This document shows positions 1-10,262 of a DNA stretch of 64,000 nt, piece by piece. The number at the start of each line of letters is the position of its first letter. The first letter of the stretch is position 1. Position numbers and translations under genes: made by a program. The notes under the pieces were generated by a model. The model was not told the DNA's origin. It did not search any database and saw only the letters and a program-made list of their open reading frames with translations. The stretch spans positions 108,361,793 to 108,425,792 of the forward strand of contig OZ024929.1 of assembly GCA_964017235.1 (NCBI GenBank), read 5' to 3'. Source of the stretch: Sabellastarte sp. h YS-2021 (lineage: Eukaryota > Annelida > Polychaeta > Sabellida > Sabellidae).

Positions 1-2776
1 AACCGTGTGAGATAGAGCGATTTCGTCGAAATTTTCAACCCACAGGGTATCTAAGGAGTGTACTCTTTGCAATTTTCAAAAAATTTTCCCCTCCCCAAAA
101 ATGGCGGCCATTTTGAATTTTCGAATTTTTGCCAAAAATGGCAAAACACAAATTTGTTTCTATCTCCTTAACCGTGCGAGATAGAGCGATTTCGTCGAAA
201 TTTTCGACCCACAGGGTATCTGACCAGTGTACTCTTTGCAATTTTCAAAAAATTTTCCCCTCCCCAAAAATGGCGGCCATTTTGAATTTTCCAATTTTTG
301 CCAAAAATGGCAAAACACTAATTTGCTTCTATCTCCTTAACCGTGCGAGATAGAGCGATTTCGTCGAAATTTTCGACCCACAGGGTATCTAAGGAATGTA
401 ATATTTGCAATTTTCAAAAAATTTTCCCCTCCCCAAAAATGGCGGCCATTTTGAATTTTCGAATTTTTGCCAAAAATGGCAAAACACTAATTTGCTTCTA
501 TCTCCTTAACCGTGCGAGATAGAGTGATTTCGTCGAAATTTTCGACCCACAGGGTATCTAAGGAATGCAATCTTTGCAATTTTCAAAAAATTTTCCCCTC
601 CCCAAAATTGGCGGCCATTTTGAATTTTCGAATTTTTGCCAAAAATGGCAAAACACAAATTTGCTTCTATTTCCTTAACCGTGCCAGATAGAGCGATTTC
701 GTCAAAATTTTCGACCCACAGGGTATCTGAGCATTATACTCTTGGTAATTTTAAAAAAATTTTCCCCTCCCCAAAAATGGCGGCCATTTTGAATTTTCGA
801 ATTTTTGCCAAAAATGGCAAAACACAAATTTGCTTCTATCTCCTTAACCGTGCGAGATAGAGCGATTTCGTGGAAATTTTCGACCCACAGGGTATCTAAG
901 GAATGTAATATTTGCAATTTTCAAAAAATTTTCCCCTCCCCAAAAATGGCGGCCATTTTGAATTTTCGAATTTTTGCCAAAAATGGCAAAACACAAATTT
1001 CCTTCTATCTCCTTAACCGTGTGAGATAGAGCGATTTCGTCGAAATTTTCAACCCACAGGGTATCTAAGGAGTGTACTCTTTGCAATTTTCAAAAAATTT
1101 TCCCCTCCCCAAAAATGGCGGCCATTTTGAATTTTCGAATTTTTGCCAAAAATGGCAAAACACAAATTTGCTTCTATCTCCTTAACCGTGCGAGATAGAG
1201 CGATTTCGTGGAAATTTTCGACCCACAGGGTATCTAAGGAATGTAATATTTGCAATTTTCAAAAAATTTTCCCCTCCCCAAAAATGGCGGCCATTTTGAA
1301 TTTTCGAATTTTTGCCAAAAATGGCAAAACACAAATTTCCTTCTATCTCCTTAACCGTGTGAGATAGAGCGATTTCGTCGAAATTTTCAACCCACAGGGT
1401 ATCTAAGGAATGTAATATTTGCAATTTTCAAAAAATTTTCCCCTCCCCAAAAATGGCGGCCATTTTGAATTTTCGAATTTTTGCCAAAAATGGCAAAACA
1501 CAAATTTCCTTCTATCTCCTTAACCGTGTGAGATAGAGCGATTTCGTCGAAATTTTCAACCCACAGGGTATCTAAGGAGTGTACTCTTTGCAATTTTCAA
1601 AAAATTTTCCCCTCCCCAAAAATGGCGGCCATTTTGAATTTTCGAATTTTTGCCAAAAATGGCAAAACACAAATTTGTTTCTATCTCCTTAACCGTGCGA
1701 GATAGAGCGATTTCGTCGAAATTTTCGACCCACAGGGTATCTGAGGAGTGTACTCTTTGCAATTTTCAAAAAATTTTCCCCTCCCCAAAAATGGCGGCCA
1801 TTTTGAATTTTCCAATTTTTGCCAAAAATGGCAAAACACTAATTTGCTTCTATCTCCTTAACCGTGCGAGATAGAGCGATTTCGTCGAAATTTTCGACCC
1901 ACAGGGTATCTAAGGAATGTAATATTTGCAATTTTCAAAAAATTTTCCCCTCCCCAAAAATGGCGGCCATTTTGAATTTTCGAATTTTTGCCAAAAATGG
2001 CAAAACACTAATTTGCTTCTATCTCCTTAACCGTGCGAGATAGAGTGATTTCGTCGAAATTTTCGACCCACAGGGTATCTAAGGAATGCAATCTTTGCAA
2101 TTTTCAAAAAATTTTCCCCTCCCCAAAATTGGCGGCCATTTTGAATTTTCGAATTTTTGCCAAAAATGGCAAAACACAAATTTGTTTCTATCTCCTTAAC
2201 CGTGCGAGATAGAGCGATTTCGTCGAAATTTTCGACCCACAGGGTATCTGAGGAGTGTACTCTTTGCAATTTTCAAAAAATTTTCCCCTCCCCAAAAATG
2301 GCGGCCATTTTGAATTTTCCAATTTTTGCCAAAAATGGCAAAACACTAATTTGCTTCTATCTCCTTAACCGTGCGAGATAGAGCGATTTCGTCGAAATTT
2401 TCGACCCACAGGGTATCTAAGGAATGTAATATTTGCAATTTTCAAAAAATTTTCCCCTCCCCAAAAATGGCGGCCATTTTGAATTTTCGAATTTTTGCCA
2501 AAAATGGCAAAACACTAATTTGCTTCTATCTCCTTAACCGTGCGAGATAGAGTGATTTCGTCGAAATTTTCGACCCACAGGGTATCTAAGGAATGCAATC
2601 TTTGCAATTTTCAAAAAATTTTCCCCTCCCCAAAATTGGCGGCCATTTTGAATTTTCGAATTTTTGCCAAAAATGGCAAAACACAAATTTGCTTCTATTT
2701 CCTTAACCGTGCCAGATAGAGCGATTTCGTCAAAATTTTCGACCCACAGGGTATCTGAGCATTATACTCTTGGTAA
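1..2776. repeat. Satellite A (169-bp monomer) array, left part
   Basis: About 16.4 tandem monomers of exactly 169 bp, cut by the window edge. Each monomer holds AACCGTGCGAGATAGAGCGA, a GACCCACAGGGTATC segment, CCCCTCCCCAAAAATGGCGG, and a hairpin (TTTTGCCA, AAAA, TGGCAAAA). Short higher-order repeats are visible: two-monomer (338 bp) near 805-1367 and three-monomer (507 bp) near 1650-2663. It is non-coding; the short frames on both strands come from the repeat and rotate because 169 is not a multiple of 3. Confidence 0.96.
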
Positions 2777-5700
2777 TTATATCCCCAGACGAAAGTCGGG
2801 GATATATTGGATTCAGGTCCGTCGCGCCGCCGCCGCCGCCGCCGCCGCCGCCGTAGAAATTTCCTTGTGGACGCGATAACTCAAAAACAAATTAATATTT
2901 TTTTTTCAAACTTGGTACACATGTTAAGGGTGCCCAAAGGAAGATCCCTATTTTAAGGTGACCTTAAACTCCCAGTAAAAAAGAACTTATGGCCACCTTA
3001 AGGTCAGAAATTGGACTTTTGACCACTTAGAGCCCTGTAGGTCACAAACTATGATGCTCAGCTGGCTGAAATTTTACCTGACAACACATTAATATGTTCT
3101 TAGTACATGTGCCGAAAATCACGACTTTAAGTTGAGGAGAAAATTGTGTTTGAGGCCCATAAATACCCCCACTTCGGGATTTTTTGCTATACTTTTCACA
3201 TATTTTGCCCTATAATTTGGAAGTGGTAATTCTGATGAGTCTCAAACTGCGCTAGGTATAACTTTGATATGTAATCCTTGTCTGTAGAAAATTTTAGGGC
3301 TGTAGGTTTACCCAAAGGGGTCGACTTAAGGTCTCAAAAGTGCCCACAGAGACCCAATTTATGCACTTTTTGCCACTTTCAAGCACTGTAGCTTTCAAAC
3401 TATGTCTCTCATCTAAGTTAAATATCATCTGGGAATATATCTATGTGTTTTCTTATATGTGCCCCAACATTTAGGCCTTTAATAGACAGTTAACCTGTGT
3501 ATCAGGACCATAAACACCCACCAGAGTGACCCTTATAAGACATTTTTCACATCTTTTTCCCTGTAACTTGGAAATGGTAAGTCTGAGAAGTTTCAAACTG
3601 TATTAGATATATATTCTGTGTGTAATCTTAGTATGTAACAGATTTTAAGTCTGAAGCTTTAATTTTGAAGGTCAAATTGAGGTCTCTAAAAGGCTCCCAA
3701 AGACCCAATATTTGGACTTTTTGCTACTTTTAAGCCCTGTGACTGTCAAACTATGTGACTGATAGAGCTCAAATCCTATCTGGGAAGATATTAGTATGTT
3801 ATTTATATATGTGCCAAAAATTAAGGCTTTAAGAAGACATTTAACCTGTGTATGAGGACCATAAATCCCCACCCGAGTGACCATTTTTAGACATTTTTCA
3901 CATATTTTGCCCTGTAACTTGGAAATGGTAAGTCTAAGAAGTTTCAAACTGTATTAGATGCATATTCTATGTGTAATCTTAGTATGTGACAAATTTTAAG
4001 TCTGAGGCTTTAATTTGAAGGCCACATTTAGGTCTCTAGAAGGCCCCATAAAGACCCAGTATTTGGACTTTTTGCCAATTTTAAGGCCTGTGACTGTTAA
4101 ACTATGTGACTGATAGAGCTGAAATCTCATCTGGGAATACATTATTATGTTCTTTTTACATGTGCCAAAAATCAAGGCTTCAAGTAGACATTTAACCTGT
4201 GTATGAGGACCTTAAACACCCACCTGAGTGACCCTTTTAAGACATTTTTCACATATTTTGCTCTGTAACTTGGAAATGGTAAGTCTGAGAAGTTTCAAAC
4301 TTTATTAGATACATATTCTATGTGTAATCTTAGTATGTAACAAATTTTAAGTCTGAAGCTTTAATTTGAAAGCCACATCGAGATCTCTAAAAGGCCCACA
4401 GAGACCCAATATTTGGACTTTTTAACCACCTTTAAGCCCTGTGACTGTTAAACTATGTGATTGATGGAGCTGAAATCCCATCTGGGAATGCATTATTATG
4501 TCCTTTTTACATATGCCGAAAATCAAGGTTTTTAGTAGACATTTAACCTGTGTATGAGGGCCATAGACACTCGCCCAAGTGCCTTTTTGGACATTTTTTC
4601 CGTATTTTGCCCTGTTATTTGGAAATGCTTAGTGTGACAAGTCTTAAACTGTATTATATATAATTTTTGTTTGTTATGTATGTCCCCCAAAAAGTTTCAG
4701 ATCTGTTGTTTAATTGCTAAGGTCTCTTTAACAATTGTAAAATGCCCACAGAAACCCAATTTATGGACATTATGCCACTTTAAAGCCCAGTAACTGTCAA
4801 ACTATGTGGGTTATAGAGCTGAAATCTTTGAATTTTTAAAAGGAAATGCCTGTCTATTTAAATTTTGAATATTAATAATGTTATGGCTATCTTAGTCTTT
4901 TAAGAACTTATTTTTGTGTGTTATACCTCTGCTTGCTGAGTTTTTAACTTTTTAAAATGAAACTGGTTAAACATATTCAAGTAGACAAAATGGACACTTT
5001 AAGTGAGCTTTAAGTCCCAATATTAATGAAATTATATCCTTATGTAGTAAAAGTAGGGGATTTTTAACCCTCAACTAGCCCAGTTTTATTCAACTTGCCT
5101 CAGTTAATTTTGACACAGCTCCTACAGTTATGAACTCATTTCAGTTGATAATCACATACTTAAAATTCTCAATTCTTTTTGTATTTGAGTACCCCTTTTA
5201 TATAGATTGTTTGTTTACCATTTATGCATCCCCCACCCGGATTCCCCCCACCCACCTCTGGGACCTCCAGCTATATTGAGTGACACTAAATAAACAAAGG
5301 TATTTAATGATATCAGATGAGAAACAAAGAACTCAATGGGGTTGCAGATCTTGTGTAATAGTGAGAGAGGTGTGGAGAAGGGGAGAGGGGTGGGGGTGGG
5401 AGGTGGTGGGCTTCATTACATATAACACAAAGGGGAGTCAGAACTGAGATTGTGTCACATATTTATTTAGGTTGCATATATATGGACCACATATATAGGT
5501 ATAGAGGAAATGAATAACTGAAAACAATTTGCAAATTCTAAAAATAATATAATAAAATAATAATATAAATAATTTTTTTTTAAATAATATTTTATTTGTG
5601 AACAAATATAGAAACAGATATGCGCTTTTGGGATTATGAATTTTAGAATGGACATTGAATCATCAATCATTTAAATACTTTGAAGGAAGATTGAAAAGTA

Positions 5701-6045
5701 TGATGAGTTGAGTTAAAAATAATATTTTATTTGTCAACAAATATAGAAACAGATATGCTCTTTTGGGATTATTATTTTAGAATGGACATTCAATCATCAA
5801 TCATTTAAATACTTTGAAAATAGGTTTAGAGTTATCATTGCAGGAAGATTGAAAATATAATTTGAGTTATGTATTCGGCGTCTGGGGATACACCATCTTC
5901 CTTGGAAGATATAAACAGAGTAGATTGATGTGCTGAAGTTCATATAATAATGGGTAATTATGTTTTAAAAAATTCCCGATCAAAACCTGTGGCGTGAGTG
6001 ATGACCTGTCTGGGGATATGTTGGCGCCGAGTTGGCCCAATCTAG
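2777..6045 (+). mobile_element. 3.27-kb HINE/Helentron-like element, copy 1
   Basis: Inserted in satellite A. The 5' end is TT then ATATCCCCAGAC, a GAAA loop and GTCGGGGATATA (hairpin), followed by a (GCC)n tract at about 2827-2851 and CGCGATAACTCAAAAAC. The 3' end has the inverted copy GTCTGGGGATAT (6008-6019), a hairpin TTGGcGCC/GGC-CCAA, then CTAG at 6042-6045 followed by TT. The body has about five diverged units of roughly 350 bp (landmark AACCTGTGTATGAGGACC near 3492, 3842, 4192, 4543) and a roughly 135-bp direct duplication near 5583-5820. No transposase or helicase frame is seen, so it is non-autonomous. A second near-identical copy is at 16759-20029. Confidence 0.85.
5874..5920 (+). 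repeat. Internal, earlier 3'-end-like module of the 3.27-kb element
   Basis: CGTCTGGGGATAC (same motif as the 3' subterminal repeat) is followed by the hairpin ATCTTCC-TT-GGAAGAT. The arrangement repeats the real 3' end about 130 bp upstream of it, as if the element carries two successive 3' ends. Confidence 0.6.
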
Positions 6046-6232
6046 TTTTAAAAAAATTTTCCCCTCCCCAAAAATGGCGGCCATTTTGAATTTTCGAATT
6101 TTTGCCAAAAATGGCAAAACACAAATTTGCTTCTATCTCCTTAACCGTGCGAGATAGAGCGATTTCGTCAAAATTTTCGACGCACAGGGTATCTAAGCAA
6201 TGCAATCTTTGCAATTTTCCAAAAATTTTCCC
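6046..6232. repeat. Satellite A, remainder after the insertion
   Basis: One more 169-bp monomer that continues the array interrupted at 2776. The left flank ends TAA and the right flank starts TTTT; an uninterrupted monomer reads TAATTTTAAAA. Confidence 0.9.
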
Positions 6233-6323
6233 CATGGGTGGACATTACACATGATAATGTGTGTTCTTCTATGCTATCCTGTTTCTATTCGCATCTACTA
6301 TCAACAGGGCGGCCTATTTCTAG
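6233..6323 (+). mobile_element. 3' end of a family-2 HINE-like element carrying satellite A
   Basis: CATGGGTGGACAT, the hairpin ACACAT-GATA-ATGTGT, then about 60 bp ending CTAG at 6320-6323 before TTT. The same sequence ends the large satA-filled element at 51821-51911. The 5' end of this copy is presumably left of the window. Confidence 0.8.
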
Positions 6324-6492
6324 TTTACAATTTTCATAGTTAAACCAATCATAAGAACATATCAATTTAGTTAGAATTCTGTCCCTGTGGTTAGTTAGAA
6401 TTCTGTCACTGTTTGGTGTTGTTTATGTTGTAACTTTCGGTTTGTTTTATTTTGGGCTGTCAAGAGTGTATGGGCATTTGCTAAAGAGAAGA
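6324..6492. other. AT-rich spacer
   Basis: Unique-looking sequence between the satA element and the hAT element. It contains a short direct repeat (TTAGTTAGAATTCTGTC). No gene seen. Confidence 0.5.
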
Positions 6493-6500
6493 GTAGTAAG

Positions 6501-8324
6501 TAGGGGTGTGACTAGTACAAATAATTCGGGTTGAATGCTGGCAGATAAAAACTAGACTCGACATCGAGTCCTCACGAAGTTTAGTATCCACCTTAACAGG
6601 AAACGACATCCAATATGGCAGCTCCCGTAAACGCAAAAAGTATAAGGATAAAAGCTTTGAATCGCTTGAATTAGCTATTGTTAGCACATAATATCAATAA
6701 TATTATTTAAAAAATGATTGATTATACGATTTAATGTAAGTAAGGTGTGTTATTTATGTTTTATTAACTAAAAAACGTAACCAGTTCTATAGGTTGTTAT
6801 ACCGTAGCCGCGCTCTGTAACACCCATGGGCAGTGTGACCAAATATTTGCAAAAGTTGAGAATGGGCGTTTACAACAACGAAAACCAGCCAGGCGTTTTG
6901 AAAAAGTAACCCGAATTTGGGGAAACCGCGTTTTAGCACATACCGACTGGAAGTAAAATATACGGTTGGTGAACAAATTTCGGCACAATAAAAGGTGACA
7001 TAATTACTAAAATAAGGAAACTATTGTTGAAAATGGATATAAATTAATCATATTTGACCGATTATTGGGTTTTTAGCTTACTGGCCAACGGCCGTAAGCT
7101 AATGGCATGGCCTGGCGTCGTCTTCGTTGTTGTTGTTGTTGTGGTTGTTGTCGGCGTCGTCAACAATTTTTTTCCAGCCTCTTCTCCTCAGAAACTACTG
7201 CACCGATTTCTTTGAAATTTGGTATGGAGCTTCCTTGGGTAGAGGACTATCATTTTTCCTCATTGCATGTTTTTCAACCAATCAGAGAAGTCACATGACC
7301 AAAAACATGTTTTTCAAAAGGGTGTGCTTGTCTGGATGATAACTTAAAAAGCGCTTCACCTATTCACATGAAATTTTGCAAGTACGTTCGTTATATACAT
7401 GTCTGGAAATCAATAACTTTTCGAAGTGATCCAATACAAAATGGCCGACTTATTAATGATTTACTAAATGTCACAATTTTTCTTAACGCTGAAAAAACAA
7501 AAACGTGTGTATCTCCTTAACCGTGCGAGATAGAGCGATTTCAACGAAATTTTCGACCCACAGGGTATCTAAAGAATGTCTATTGGCAATTTTCAAAAAT
7601 TTTCCCCTCCCCAAAAAAGGCGGCCATTTTGAATTTTCAAATTTTTGCCGAAAATGGAAAAACACAAAATTGCTTGTATCTCCTTAACCGTGCGAGATAG
7701 AGCGATTTCGACGAAATTTTCGACGAAATTTTCGATCCACGGGGTATCTAAAGAATGTCTATTGGCAATTTTTAGAAAAATTTTCCCCTCCCCAAAAAAT
7801 GGCGGCCATTTTGAATTTTCGAATTTTTGCCAAAAATGGCAAAATACAAAATTGCTTGTATCTCCTTAACAGTGCGAGATAGAGCGATTTCGTCGAAATT
7901 TTCGACCCACAGGGTATCTAAGGAATGTACTAATGTCAATTTTCAAAAAATTTTCCCCTCCCCAAAAATGGCGGCCATTTTGAATTTTCGAATTTTTGCC
8001 AAAAATGACAAAACACAAAATTACTTGTATCTCCTTAACCATGTGAGATAGAGCGATTTCGTTGAAATTGTATAAAACATATATTAATTGCTGCACATTT
8101 ATAGCATGAAAAAAGTATTTGGGTGGCACAACCATAACATGCGGGTCGCCAGTAAGCAGCAGGCCTTGGCCTATTTTTATGAAGTAAGTTCACATCAAAA
8201 CGACATATTAGCAATTTATGGGCGATAACGTAAGATCGTGGATGGGCGCGGCACCAGTATATACACAAGCACTCGACTCTGAGAATTGGGATCAAATTCT
8301 CATGACTGCTCGGTCGCACCCCTA
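6501..8324. mobile_element. Non-autonomous hAT-like element with perfect 8-bp target duplication
   Basis: Terminal inverted repeats TAGGGGTGTGAC (6501) and GTCGCACCCCTA (ending 8324) match at 11 of 12 positions. They are flanked by GTAGTAAG at 6493-6500 and 8325-8332, the 8-bp duplication expected of hAT transposons. No transposase frame is visible. A HINE-like element (7073-8172) sits inside it. Confidence 0.88.
7073..8172 (+). mobile_element. HINE-like element, family 4, with satA-like monomers
   Basis: The 5' hairpin is perfect: TTAGCTTAC, T, GGCC, AAC, GGCC, GTAAGCTAA (7073-7102), then a GTT/GTC-rich tract and GATTTCTTTGAAATTTGGTA. The interior at about 7500-8068 holds three to four satA-like monomers (169 or 182 bp apart). 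The 3' end has the inverted CCAGTAAGC (8149-8157) and hairpin AGGCC-TT-GGCCT (to 8172), followed by ATTTTTA. Non-autonomous; nested in the hAT element. Confidence 0.75.
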
Positions 8325-8332
8325 GTAGTAAG

Positions 8333-8642
8333 ATATTTTGAGAATAGAATTAGAGAATTTCTGCTAATTTTCCAAAACAAAAATATATATATATATTTAC
8401 CCATATATATCCATTTTATTATGTTAAAATGTTGTCGTTATAGAGTAGAATGGTTTTAAGAGTTACATATGTACAAAAGTTACAACTCAGGACAGCCCTA
8501 GTTTTAGTACACATTTTGCTGTGAACTAATTGGTTGCCTTTTCTTTTGTTTTCTCCTCCTATTGCATTTCCATGCTTGTTGATGATGCTGTGCACAACTT
8601 CTTGATGTAAATGAACTTTGGCTCTGGTAAGGTAAGACTCAG
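8333..8642. other. Intron sequence upstream of HBS1L exon A
   Basis: AT-rich, with an (AT)n run near 8381-8394. A long pyrimidine tract at about 8536-8577 is followed by more than 50 bp without AG, which fits a distant branch point for the exon A acceptor. No earlier HBS1L exon was recognised. Confidence 0.5.
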
Positions 8643-10262
8643 AAAATGTACCTAGTTCACCCTTAGCGTCTGTGGGGCAAAGCTCTACAGAGCATTTATT
8701 AAATAGCTCTAAGTTAATTCATTTTACTGAATCATCAGATTTGAAGTCTGATCATGTCAGTGTTGAATGTAGTGTCTCGGAAGTAAAGAGTTCCACTGAA
8801 AAAGTTGATCAATCAAAAAACAATTTTCTGGACAGTTTAAGTGGAAAAGAGAGTATGAAAAACCTTTTAGGTTTGGCAAAGCTACATGATATGAAACAAG
8901 AAAATGAAAGAACAAACAGTGGAAGTGTACAAAACATAGCATCAGCTAAATCAGAGTTTTCATTATCAAAAGTGGCAGCAATTAATTTAAAACAAGACTC
9001 TGTCTCTGACCCCCTGAGGGATGAAGTTTCCCAACCAAACAGAAAACCAAATTTCTCATTGGCGGCTCTTGCAGAAAAACATAGCAGATATTCAAATAAA
9101 AACAGTGGTACTCCACATTCTACAAATCAAACTGGTGAATCAAAATCAACCCCAGTAACTATTCCAAGTAACTTGGTATCATTGAAGTCCCTTGAAACCA
9201 AAAGCGAAAATAATAATAACCATGGGTCACCCTATATTTCAGGAACTGTCTCAAAACACTCTGGTATCTCTCTTTCTCAGTTAGCAACAGATCATGGGAA
9301 ACCAGGTCAAAGTACAGGTACTATTAAAAGTCCTTCAAATTTGACACAAGTAGCACATCAGGGAGTTAGTTCAGGTGATACACTGTTGCCACATTCCCCA
9401 AAACTCCCCAGTGACTCAGGTTTTTCATTAGCAACATTGGCAGCATATCATTCCAAATCAGTTCTCAGTAGTGCAAGTCCCACCTGTACGTTTAAAAGCT
9501 CAGAGACATCAACATTGTCAGGAAACCATACTGGACCAGTAGTGAATCAGAGTAATACAGTTTTAAATAGTGATTCACAACATATATCATTAGCAGCTTT
9601 AGCTGCTGGTCATTCAATACACATAAAAAGGCAGGACCGTGGAACACAAATAAATAGTGAAAGTGTATCCTCAGAGAAAGCAAATTTCCCACCAACTGTT
9701 AGCAACACACAGAGTATCAAGGAATATGTTGCCCCTTCAATAACATTAAGCCAGCGAGGAGAGTCAGTTTTAACAGAACAAACTTTAGCTGAATCAAAAA
9801 TTGATGATAAAGGTGTTACTCAGGGAGAGATAAATATACCACAAGGAGAAAAAATTGACAGAAAATCAGGTTGTGAGAAGCCTTCTATAAAGGCTCCACC
9901 AGGCTTTGCACAGTTACACAAAGTTTCACTGTCTGATTTGGCTGCAAGTCACAAATCATACAGCAGCCCACCAAGAACCAACACACTTGTGACTGTAGCA
10001 TCCACCGGCATATTTGACACTTCAAGAGTAAGTGAGCTTAAAACAGTGACTGGCAAAGCGTCTAGTTTTGGACTTGCCTTGTGTTCCAAAGTGATGCACA
10101 AAGATGCACCTGTGTCCATCAGCAAGAGTTGTAGTAAGAATCCTAATGCACAAAGTAAAACATCCACTAAACCCTCTATAATACCGTTTGATTTCTCCAC
10201 CGCTTCTCCAGATGATATTGTGAAAACGAGGCAAAAGGGAGCTTTCACTAGAACTGGTGAAA
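8643..10262 (+). CDS. HBS1L: HBS1L exon A: large SKI7-like (HBS1LV3-like) exon
   Basis: About 540 codons, serine/threonine rich and predicted disordered. It contains a repeated motif of the form (F/I/V)SLxxLAxxH, numbered from the codon at 8672: residues 128-137 ([10 protein letters not shown]), 199-208 ([10 protein letters not shown]), 251-260 ([10 protein letters not shown]), 305-314 ([10 protein letters not shown]), 418-427 ([10 protein letters not shown]), with degenerate copies at 65-72 and 96-105. The end carries [13 protein letters not shown] (residues 505-517); an SPDD-type segment upstream of the G domain is, from memory, a feature of HBS1/SKI7 proteins. In vertebrates a comparable alternative exon makes the short isoform HBS1LV3, which bridges the exosome and the SKI complex. 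Start: an in-frame TAA at 8633-8635 limits the acceptor to AGs at 8636, 8642, 8655 or 8666; CAG at 8642 fits best. The donor GTGAGT at 10263 leaves phase 1. Reading through the donor reaches TAG at 10271-10273. Confidence 0.85.

Noticed and set aside
129..2879. Many 60-140 codon frames on both strands in the satellite regions (for example starting MPKMAKHKF or MQRVHSLDTL)
   Set aside because: They repeat every 169 bp, occur on both strands and rotate frame with the monomer; they are by-products of the satellite, not genes. The same holds for 11.2-12.2 kb and 41.7-51.7 kb.
3672..3947. 91-codon frame on the minus strand, repeated at 17651-17926
   Set aside because: Lies inside the 350-bp internal repeat of a non-autonomous element and is present twice only because the element is; no recognisable domain.
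9949..10248. Minus-strand frames opposite HBS1L exon A
   Set aside because: Antisense shadows of a long coding exon; no splice or homology support.
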